Source of the DNA: Desulfovibrio sp.
Lineage (GTDB): Bacteria; Desulfobacterota; Desulfovibrionia; Desulfovibrionales; Desulfovibrionaceae
Length of the DNA stretch: 5,363 nt
Direction of reading: 5' to 3'
Assembly: GCA_003512875.1 (NCBI GenBank)
Contig: DONZ01000177.1
Span: 1 to 5,363, forward strand
Shown here: positions 1-4,856 of the stretch, one piece after another
How positions within the stretch are numbered: the stretch's first letter is position 1
Layout: the number at the start of each line of letters is the position of its first letter
Notes under the pieces: model-generated
Database searches by the model: none
What the model was told of the DNA's origin: nothing
Seen by the model: only the letters and a program-made list of their open reading frames with translations
Position numbers and translations under genes: made by a program

Positions 1-1222
1 TGGTGAAGGAGTTGGACATGACAAAACTTGGGTGGCCTGTTGCACAGCCTAAGTTCACAAGTCTGCCTTCAGCAAGAATGATGATTGATTTTCCGCCGGG
101 CAAAGTCCATTTATCCACTTGAGGCTTGATTTGCATTTTTTTGCTGTTTGATTTGCTTTCAAGCCATGCCATATCGATTTCATTGTCAAAGTGTCCGATA
201 TTGCAAACAATGGCTTCGTCTTTCATGTTGCTCATGTGTTCACCGGTAATGACATGGTAATTGCCTGTGGCTGTAACAAAAATATCGGCAAGCGGAAGAG
301 CGTCCTCAACGGTTACGACTTCATACCCTTCCATTGCCGCCTGCAATGCGCAAATAGGATCGATTTCAGTTACCAGCACTCTCGCGCCAAGCCCGCGCAT
401 GGACTGCGCACAGCCTTTGCCCACATCTCCGTAACCGCAAACACAGACAACTTTACCCGCCATCATGATGTCGGTAGCGCGTTTGATACCGTCCGCCAAA
501 GATTCACGGCAGCCGTAAAGGTTATCGAATTTTGATTTGGTTACGGCATCATTCACGTTGATTGCCGGGAATAAGAGTTTTCCTTCTTTTTCCATTTGAT
601 ATAAACGGTGCACGCCCGTTGTGGTTTCTTCGGAAACACCGCGGATAGCGGGAATAATTTTATGCCAGCGTTTGGTATCGTTCTTATAGGCGAGTTTCAA
701 GCGTTCCATAATGCATTCTTCTTCCTTGCTGCCGCATTTCTTATCCAAGAAACTTGGGTCGTTTTCCGCTTGAATGCCGTAATGGATAAGAAGCGTGGCG
801 TCGCCGCCGTCATCGACGATGAGATTGGGACCGGAACCGTCAGGCCATGTCAAAGCCATTTCTGTACACCACCAATACTCTTCCAATGTTTCGCCTTTCC
901 AAGCGAAAACTTTTGCATAGCCTTGTTCGGCAATGGCAGCCGCCGCATGGTCTTGGGTCGAAAAAATGTTGCAGGAAGCCCAGCGGATATCGGCACCCAG
1001 TTCATATAAGGTTTTGATAAGCATAGCAGTTTGGATTGTCATATGCAAAGAACCTGTAATTTTAAAACCTTTCAAAGGTTTTTCCTTGCCGTAACGGGAA
1101 ATGAGTTCCATAAGCCCGGGCATTTCCCGTTCTGACAACTGCATTTCTTTTTTTCCAAATTCAGCCAGGCTCATATCAGCAACTTTATAAGCCAAATTAT
1201 AATCCAATTCTTTTGCCGCCAT
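1..1222 (-). CDS. ahcY: Adenosylhomocysteinase (SAH hydrolase), 3' end missing
   Basis: AhcY reversibly cleaves S-adenosylhomocysteine to adenosine and homocysteine in the cytoplasm, removing the product inhibitor of methyltransferases and feeding the SAM cycle. I translated the minus strand from the ATG at 1222-1220; 407 codons are open to the left edge. Family hallmarks are all present: SLHMT at 58-62 (His60 matches human His55), [12 protein letters not shown] 85-96, DDGGD 137-141, EETTTG 198-203, [14 protein letters not shown] 228-241 (Lys229, Asp233 and Cys238 match human Lys186, Asp190, Cys195), the NAD-binding loop GYGDVGKG 263-270, GHFDNEID 343-350 and [12 protein letters not shown] 396-407. 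The roughly 40-residue insert before the EETTTG motif is typical of the longer bacterial form (about 465-490 aa), so some 60-80 C-terminal residues lie outside. Ser58 replaces the Cys common at that place, probably neutral. The gene follows sahR by nine bases and should share its promoter. Confidence 0.98.
   Translation of the reverse strand, partial: MAAKELDYNLAYKVADMSLAEFGKKEMQLSEREMPGLMELISRYGKEKPLKGFKITGSLHMTIQTAMLIKTLYELGADIRWASCNIFSTQDHAAAAIAEQGYAKVFAWKGETLEEYWWCTEMALTWPDGSGPNLIVDDGGDATLLIHYGIQAENDPSFLDKKCGSKEEECIMERLKLAYKNDTKRWHKIIPAIRGVSEETTTGVHRLYQMEKEGKLLFPAINVNDAVTKSKFDNLYGCRESLADGIKRATDIMMAGKVVCVCGYGDVGKGCAQSMRGLGARVLVTEIDPICALQAAMEGYEVVTVEDALPLADIFVTATGNYHVITGEHMSNMKDEAIVCNIGHFDNEIDMAWLESKSNSKKMQIKPQVDKWTLPGGKSIIILAEGRLVNLGCATGHPSFVMSNSFT
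1093..1131. repeat. Perfect 11-bp inverted repeat inside ahcY
   Basis: AACGGGAAATG at 1093-1103 is the exact reverse complement of CATTTCCCGTT at 1121-1131, with a 17-base loop that itself contains CCCGGG. It lies over ahcY codons 31-43, so the sahR-ahcY transcript can fold an 11-bp stem about 90 bases after the ahcY start. No U-run follows, so it is not an intrinsic terminator. Confidence 0.6.
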
Positions 1223-1228
1223 TTTTTT

Positions 1229-1233
1229 CTCCT
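1229..1233 (-). promoter_or_regulatory. Ribosome binding site of ahcY, overlapping the sahR stop
   Basis: On the minus strand AGGAG lies six bases before the ahcY ATG, and its first A is the A of the sahR TAG stop codon (1234-1232). This strong site fixes the ahcY start at 1222. Ribosomes finishing sahR are released on top of it, which favours translational coupling of the two genes. Confidence 0.85.
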
Positions 1234-2161
1234 ATGATTTTTGTGCAATGAGTAAATGTAACTGTAAACCCATTTTCACTTTTTGTGTTTCATATTGAAT
1301 AATTTTAAAACCCAGTTCCTGCATGTAATTTTCCAAACTTTCCTTGGAAAATCCGAGCCATCTGTCCCCGTAATTGCTGCGCATTTTTTCTTCCTTGTGC
1401 TGCAAAAAATCACTGATGAATAAAATCCCTTTGGGAGCGAGCACGCGCTCGATTTCCGAAAGTGCGATTTTAGGTTCCGATAAATGATGCAACACCAGAT
1501 TGATACAAGCGAAACTCGCTTCGTTATCACGCAAAGGCAAGTGATCAAGTTCTCCGATTCTCAAAGATAAGCGGGAAAGCTTCGCGATATTGTCCGTAAA
1601 ACGTCTTCTTGCCAAATCAAGCATTTTTTGCGAACCGTCAACCCCGATAACGCTTCCGCTTGCTTCAAGCAGCTTGTCAAGAACCTCTCCTGTTCCGCAG
1701 CCCAAATCAACCGCAATGTCACAATCAGCAGGAACAGATTTCTGCACTTCCAAAGGCAGAGAAAACGCACCCAGCACCTCTTTGTTCAATTCATCCCAAT
1801 CATCCGCGATACTATTGAAAAATTGCCTTGTTTTTATGGCGCGTTCCTCGATGATACGGGAAGCAACATCCAAATCATTTTGTATATCTTTGGAAAGGTA
1901 AGAAAAAATCGAAGAAAGAAACTCCTTGTTTTCCCCCTCTTCAACCGCTTTATAAAAAACCCATAAGCCGTCGCGTCTGGCTTGCAGCAATCCTGCATCG
2001 GACAAAATTTTTAAATGACGTGAAACACGTGACTGCCCCATATTCAAAAGACCGACAAGCTCATTGACGGACAACTCGTAATGCCATAGGATATAAGCCA
2101 AACGCAGTCTTGTGTCATCGGCTAATGCTTTGATATTTTTCAAAATATCATTACTTTTCAT
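1232..2161 (-). CDS. sahR: SahR-type regulator: ArsR winged helix fused to SAM-methyltransferase-like sensor domain
   Basis: The product is a 309-residue two-domain protein. Residues 1-90 form an ArsR-type winged helix (LADDTRLRLAYIL 13-25; recognition helix near GQSRVSRHLKILSDAGLL 42-59; wing ARRDGLWVFYK 61-71). Residues about 110-309 are a class I methyltransferase fold with the cofactor loop VDLGCGTG 151-158, the acidic residue after strand 2 (VIGVDGS, Asp175) and LPLRDNEASFACINLVLHHL 208-227. There is no ArsR-style metal-binding Cys pair, so metal sensing is unlikely. Known biology: in Desulfovibrio alaskensis SahR represses SAM-cycle genes and is released from DNA by SAH bound in the methyltransferase-like domain. 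The neighbour ahcY fits exactly. Start choice: an upstream TTG at 2206 gives 15 extra residues, but the predicted transcript starts near 2189. The ATG at 2161 has AAGGG five bases upstream and gives the usual ArsR N-terminus. Residual enzyme activity cannot be excluded from sequence. Confidence 0.9.
   Translation of the reverse strand: MKSNDILKNIKALADDTRLRLAYILWHYELSVNELVGLLNMGQSRVSRHLKILSDAGLLQARRDGLWVFYKAVEEGENKEFLSSIFSYLSKDIQNDLDVASRIIEERAIKTRQFFNSIADDWDELNKEVLGAFSLPLEVQKSVPADCDIAVDLGCGTGEVLDKLLEASGSVIGVDGSQKMLDLARRRFTDNIAKLSRLSLRIGELDHLPLRDNEASFACINLVLHHLSEPKIALSEIERVLAPKGILFISDFLQHKEEKMRSNYGDRWLGFSKESLENYMQELGFKIIQYETQKVKMGLQLHLLIAQKS
2131..2150. repeat. Palindrome in the 5' end of sahR (possible second operator)
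   Basis: TGATATTTT (2131-2139) and AAAATATCA (2142-2150) are perfect 9-bp inverted arms around two bases. It covers sahR codons 4-10, about 40-60 bases downstream of the predicted transcription start. The outer hexamers TGATAT/ATATCA also occur in the candidate operator at 2231-2252, but in the opposite relative order. It could be an autoregulatory site, a weak mRNA hairpin, or a product of AT-rich codons. Confidence 0.35.
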
Positions 2162-2166
2162 ACCAA

Positions 2167-2171
2167 CCCTT
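2167..2171 (-). promoter_or_regulatory. Ribosome binding site of sahR
   Basis: AAGGG on the minus strand ends five bases before the ATG at 2161. It is moderate in strength but supports that ATG over the upstream TTG at 2206, which has only AAGGA at an unfavourable three-base distance and lies upstream of the predicted transcription start. Confidence 0.6.
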
Positions 2172-2195
2172 TTTATAAAGCACAAGTGTTGATTG

Positions 2196-2224
2196 TTTAT
2201 ATTCAAATATCCTTATACAGTCAA
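2196..2224 (-). promoter_or_regulatory. Sigma-70 type promoter of the sahR-ahcY operon
   Basis: On the minus strand the -35 hexamer TTGACT (2224-2219) is followed after exactly 17 bases by TATAAA (2201-2196). Each matches the consensus at 5 of 6 positions. Transcription should begin near 2189, giving a leader of about 28 bases before the sahR ATG. A second -10-like TATATT (2234-2229) overlaps the operator but has no recognisable -35. Confidence 0.75.
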
Positions 2225-2225
2225 G

Positions 2226-2254
2226 TTAAATATATCAATTTTTTTTGATATAAT
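2226..2254 (+). promoter_or_regulatory. Probable mnmA promoter
   Basis: A perfect -10 TATAAT (2249-2254) stands 17 bases after TTAAAT (2226-2231), which matches the -35 consensus at only three positions. The predicted start is near 2261, giving a leader of about 39 bases. The weak -35 and overlap with the inverted repeat suggest a regulated or modest promoter. Confidence 0.5.
2231..2252. promoter_or_regulatory. Candidate SahR operator
   Basis: TATATCAA (2231-2238) and TTGATATA (2245-2252) are perfect 8-bp inverted arms separated by six T. The size and symmetry suit a dimeric ArsR-family protein, and the site lies directly beside its own gene. It begins six bases upstream of the sahR -35 and covers about -30 to -9 relative to the predicted mnmA start, overlapping the mnmA -10. 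I assign it to SahR by position; I could not compare it with the published SahR motif. Confidence 0.6.
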
Positions 2255-2299
2255 TCTTTATTTCTTGCGGAATAAAACAAAATAAGCTATATTCGGAAT

Positions 2300-3454
2300 A
2301 TGAAAACAGCAGTTGCGGTCAGCGGCGGCATAGACAGTCTTTATGCCCTTATCAAATTGCAGGAACAAGGTCATGATGTTTTTGCTCTGCACGCACGTTT
2401 TATTGAAACCGAATATGATGTTGTCCCGCAATTGCGCAAAGCCTGCGAAATTTTAAATATTCCTTTCCATTGCATCGATTTAAAAAAAGCATTCAATAAG
2501 GAAGTCATATCCCCTTTTTTTGATTACTATAAAAATGCCAGAACACCAAACCCCTGCGCTTTCTGCAATAAAAGCATGAAATTCGGTGAATTGCTGAAAA
2601 AAGCGAAGGAATTGGGAGCGGAAAAGCTCGCCACGGGGCATTATGTCAAACTTTCCCTTTTTGAAAATTCTTTAACGCAAGATTACGGATACTGCATTCG
2701 GTGCGCCGATGACGAAAAAAAAGACCAAAGCTATTTCTTGGCTCTGACACCGATAGAAAATTTACGTTCCGCCCTTTTTCCTTTAGCCGATAAAATCAAA
2801 GAAGACATAAAAAAAGAAATTCTTGAAAAAAAAATTGCCGTTCCCTGTCCGAAAGAAAGCCAGGAAGTATGCTTTGTTCCCCATGATGATTACCGAAGTT
2901 TCCTGACAGACTGCGGGCAAAAATTCGGCTTTGACACGCAAGGTTACGGTGACATTTTCTATCTTGACGAAAAAACGAACGAAACAAAGAAAATCGCCCG
3001 GCACAAAGGGCTTTGGGCGTATACGGAAGGACAAAGAAAAGGGCTTGGCATTGCATGGTCGGAACCTCTTTATGTCATAAAACGCGATATGCGGACCAAT
3101 ATTCTTTATGTCGGAAACAAAGAAGCCGTGCAAACGAAATTCGCAGCCGCGAACAACATTAATTTTCTTGTTCCGCCGTATTTATGGAGCGGACAACTCT
3201 ATGCGCGAACACGCTTTCGGGAAAAACAAAGCGCTTGTAAAGTTTATTTGCAAAACATTAAAGAAAAACTTGAAATTTCAATTCAAAACCCGGAAAATAC
3301 CAGGGCGATTATTGATAACATCCATATTCTGCAAGATGAAAAAACACGTCTTTTTATTGAATTTACAGAAGAAAAGCAAATTTATGCTTCCGGACAGGTG
3401 CTTGCCGTTTATGATGAGAGCGGTTTTTTGCTTGCCGGCGGTATTTTAATTTAA
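2300..3454 (+). CDS. mnmA: tRNA-specific 2-thiouridylase (MnmA family)
   Basis: MnmA adenylates U34 of the Lys, Glu and Gln tRNAs in the cytoplasm and replaces O2 with sulfur passed on as a persulfide. The 384 residues fit the family (E. coli 368). Visible in order: PP-loop SGGIDS 8-13; RTPNPCAFCNKSMKFG 81-96, whose Cys89 aligns with catalytic Cys102 of E. coli; ATGHY 111-115; KDQSYFL 141-147; ESQEVCFVPHDDY 186-198 with the second catalytic Cys191; HKGLWAYTEGQRKGLGI 235-251; then a C-terminal beta-rich region to 384. Cys86 makes an extra CxxC pair. The segment after the PP-loop (VFALHARF) differs from the FMKNW-type motif of typical MnmA, so a divergent subfamily or paralogue is possible. The ATG at 2300 is the only reasonable start because an in-frame stop lies at 2273-2275, although no good Shine-Dalgarno sequence precedes it. 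It is divergent from sahR and convergent with dinB. Confidence 0.88.
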   Translation: MKTAVAVSGGIDSLYALIKLQEQGHDVFALHARFIETEYDVVPQLRKACEILNIPFHCIDLKKAFNKEVISPFFDYYKNARTPNPCAFCNKSMKFGELLKKAKELGAEKLATGHYVKLSLFENSLTQDYGYCIRCADDEKKDQSYFLALTPIENLRSALFPLADKIKEDIKKEILEKKIAVPCPKESQEVCFVPHDDYRSFLTDCGQKFGFDTQGYGDIFYLDEKTNETKKIARHKGLWAYTEGQRKGLGIAWSEPLYVIKRDMRTNILYVGNKEAVQTKFAAANNINFLVPPYLWSGQLYARTRFREKQSACKVYLQNIKEKLEISIQNPENTRAIIDNIHILQDEKTRLFIEFTEEKQIYASGQVLAVYDESGFLLAGGILI

Positions 3455-3521
3455 TACAGCTTCATTCGGCATGTTTTAAAAATGGCATGCGATTTTAGCT
3501 TGAAACAACGGTTAACAATCC
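3455..3521. other. Convergent intergenic gap, no clear terminator
   Basis: Sixty-seven bases separate the mnmA and dinB stop codons. The only inverted repeat I see is GCATG (3469-3473) with CATGC (3486-3490) around a 12-base loop, a five-pair stem with no U-run on either strand. Termination may be Rho-dependent, or transcripts may overlap. Confidence 0.5.
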
Positions 3522-4721
3522 TTATTCGGTTTTGGTGAATAATTTTCCGCGCATGACAGCGCTTTTTCCGTAACGTTCCCGCAGCGTGTCAAGGGTTGCG
3601 TCCAAATGGTTGCGCCTGATTTCCAAATTTTCCCTTTGTTCTTCTTGCTTATCGGCAAATGTCAAGAGTGAAAGCTGTTTATTTTCCTTATCGTCACCAA
3701 AACAGGATACGCCGATTCCGATAAGCCGGACAGCCTTTGCCAAGGGCAATTCATCAAGCAATATGCAGGCGTTTTCAAAAATGGTATCTGTCGCATTGGT
3801 TCTTTCTTCAAGTGTCAATTGTCTGGTAATTTGTTTAAAATCGGCGAATTTCACTTTTACGGTGATTGTCCTGCCTTTCAAATTATCTTTCCTAAGCCGC
3901 GTTCCTATGCGTTCGGCATGGATAAGCAGCCATTTTTTCAAAATTTTCTTATCATAAACATTTTCGCTCAATGTTGTTTCCGCGCTTTCGGATTTTTTCA
4001 CCGTATACGGTTCAACTTCCCGCGTATCAATGCCGCTTGCCCGTTCAAAAAGCATTATTCCGGCTTTTCCGAACTTTTTTTCCAAAAAAATCTTATCCAA
4101 TTGTAAAACATCGGCGCACTTTTTTATCCCTAGTTTTTTTAATTCCTCCAGAAACTTTTTTCCAACCCCCGGAATTTTTGATATGGAGAGTTCACTCAAA
4201 AAACCGGGCATTGTTTCATTGGTGATAATGAAAATGCCATTGGGCTTATTTTCATCGGAAGCGATTTTTGCCAAAAACTTAATCGGGGCGATTCCAATGG
4301 AACAGGTCAGCCCGTTTGTCTTCACATGAATTTCTTTTTGAATTTTTTGCGCAATTTCCACAGGCGGACCGAACAGGTTATATAAACCGGTAATATCAAG
4401 ATAGGCTTCATCAACGGAAGCCATTTCAACCAAGGGGGAATAGCTTTGCAAAATTTCATGGATTTGTTTCGATACTTCTCTGTAAACTCTGCCGCGCTGG
4501 GAAATAAAAATCCCCTGCGGACATTTTCTTTTAGCCTCGAAAATAGGCATGGCTGAACGAACACCGAAACGCCGGGCTTCATAAGAACAAGTGGAAACCA
4601 CCCCTCTTGCCTGCCCGCCGACGATAATCGGCTTATTTCTGTATTCCGGATTGTCGCGCTGTTCGATGGACGCAAAAAACGCGTCCATGTCAACATGCAA
4701 AATATATCGTTCATCTGCCAT
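3522..4721 (-). CDS. dinB: DNA polymerase IV (Y-family translesion polymerase)
   Basis: DinB is a low-fidelity polymerase that copies past damaged bases and works at the replication fork through the sliding clamp. The 399-residue product shows the full Y-family layout. Palm: HVDMDAFFASIEQRDNP 9-25, with metal ligand Asp11 and steric-gate Phe16 by alignment to E. coli Asp8/Phe13; SYEARRFGVRSAMP 46-59; ASVDEAYLDIT 101-111 with catalytic Asp104-Glu105. Then SIGIAPIKFLAKIASDENKP 141-160, a thumb helix-hairpin-helix ISKIPGVGKKFLEELKKLGI 180-199, and a little-finger domain about 245-342. QLSLL at 349-353 is a clamp-binding motif; here it is internal and followed by a roughly 45-residue tail (LDATLDTLRERYG 373-385), a form common outside enterics. 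The start at 4721 has AGGTG four bases upstream. No LexA-type box is visible upstream, so SOS control is unproven. It is divergent from speA and probably monocistronic. Confidence 0.97.
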   Translation of the reverse strand: MADERYILHVDMDAFFASIEQRDNPEYRNKPIIVGGQARGVVSTCSYEARRFGVRSAMPIFEAKRKCPQGIFISQRGRVYREVSKQIHEILQSYSPLVEMASVDEAYLDITGLYNLFGPPVEIAQKIQKEIHVKTNGLTCSIGIAPIKFLAKIASDENKPNGIFIITNETMPGFLSELSISKIPGVGKKFLEELKKLGIKKCADVLQLDKIFLEKKFGKAGIMLFERASGIDTREVEPYTVKKSESAETTLSENVYDKKILKKWLLIHAERIGTRLRKDNLKGRTITVKVKFADFKQITRQLTLEERTNATDTIFENACILLDELPLAKAVRLIGIGVSCFGDDKENKQLSLLTFADKQEEQRENLEIRRNHLDATLDTLRERYGKSAVMRGKLFTKTE

Positions 4722-4725
4722 AGTT

Positions 4726-4730
4726 CACCT
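4726..4730 (-). promoter_or_regulatory. Ribosome binding site of dinB
   Basis: AGGTG on the minus strand ends four bases before the ATG at 4721. It supports that start; the protein also begins just before the conserved HVDMDAFF motif, as expected for DinB. Confidence 0.7.
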
Positions 4731-4759
4731 GAAACACTAACTATCACAGATTGTTTTCA

Positions 4760-4777
4760 GAAAAAAGCCATTTTTTC
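4760..4777. repeat. A/T-rich inverted repeat in the dinB-speA intergenic region
   Basis: GAAAAAA (4760-4766) and TTTTTTC (4771-4777) are exact inverted arms around GCCA. It lies 39 to 56 bases upstream of the dinB start, in or near its unmapped promoter or leader. It may be an operator, or only the chance meeting of an A-tract and a T-tract. I found no convincing -35/-10 pair for dinB here. Confidence 0.35.
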
Positions 4778-4793
4778 CCGTTGAAAAATATCC

Positions 4794-4822
4794 GTGACAT
4801 ATGAAATGATTTAAGCTATATT
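4794..4822 (+). promoter_or_regulatory. Sigma-70 type promoter of speA
   Basis: GTGACA (4794-4799) and TATATT (4817-4822) each match the consensus hexamers at five of six positions and are exactly 17 bases apart. Transcription should start near 4829-4830. Confidence 0.65.
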
Positions 4823-4836
4823 AATCATAATGTCAC
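4794..4836. repeat. Dyad bracketing the speA promoter
   Basis: GTGACAT (4794-4800) recurs inverted as ATGTCAC (4830-4836). The arms extend inward by ATGA (4801-4804) and TCAT (4825-4828) with one unpaired base at 4829. One arm covers the -35 and the other the predicted transcription start, so the symmetry would act at DNA level, not as an RNA hairpin. The regulator is unknown. Confidence 0.4.
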
Positions 4837-4844
4837 CTTTTGTG

Positions 4845-4848
4845 AGGA
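4845..4848 (+). promoter_or_regulatory. Ribosome binding site deciding the speA start
   Basis: AGGA, within TGAGGA, lies eight bases before the TTG at 4857. Neither the in-frame ATG at 4830 nor the GTG at 4842 has such a site. This is the main reason for choosing TTG. Confidence 0.6.
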
Positions 4849-4856
4849 TTGAGAAA

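Noticed and set aside
191..1009. Open plus-strand frames of 114 and 133 codons at 191-535 and 608-1009
   Set aside because: They run antisense to strongly conserved ahcY coding sequence and their translations show no recognisable domain.
1064..1082. Perfect 9-bp inverted repeat AAAACCTTT-C-AAAGGTTTT
   Set aside because: It encodes the conserved KPLKGF stretch of ahcY, has a one-base centre that cannot form an RNA loop without losing pairs, and is easily explained by codon use.
1276..1966. Several other open frames inside sahR on both strands
   Set aside because: Shadow frames of sahR, whose own frame carries clear ArsR and methyltransferase motifs.
2783..3449. Open frames overlapping mnmA on both strands
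   Set aside because: Shadow frames; the plus-strand mnmA frame carries all the conserved motifs here.
3469..3490. GCATG...CATGC as a terminator for mnmA or dinB
   Set aside because: Only five pairs, a 12-base loop and no following T-run on either strand.
3586..4747. Plus-strand frames inside dinB and a minus-strand frame at 4322-4747
   Set aside because: All overlap the motif-rich dinB frame and show no family signature.
4722..4856. LexA/SOS box for dinB
   Set aside because: CTG- and CAG-containing segments exist near 4749-4760, but no CTG-N10-CAG type palindrome is found.
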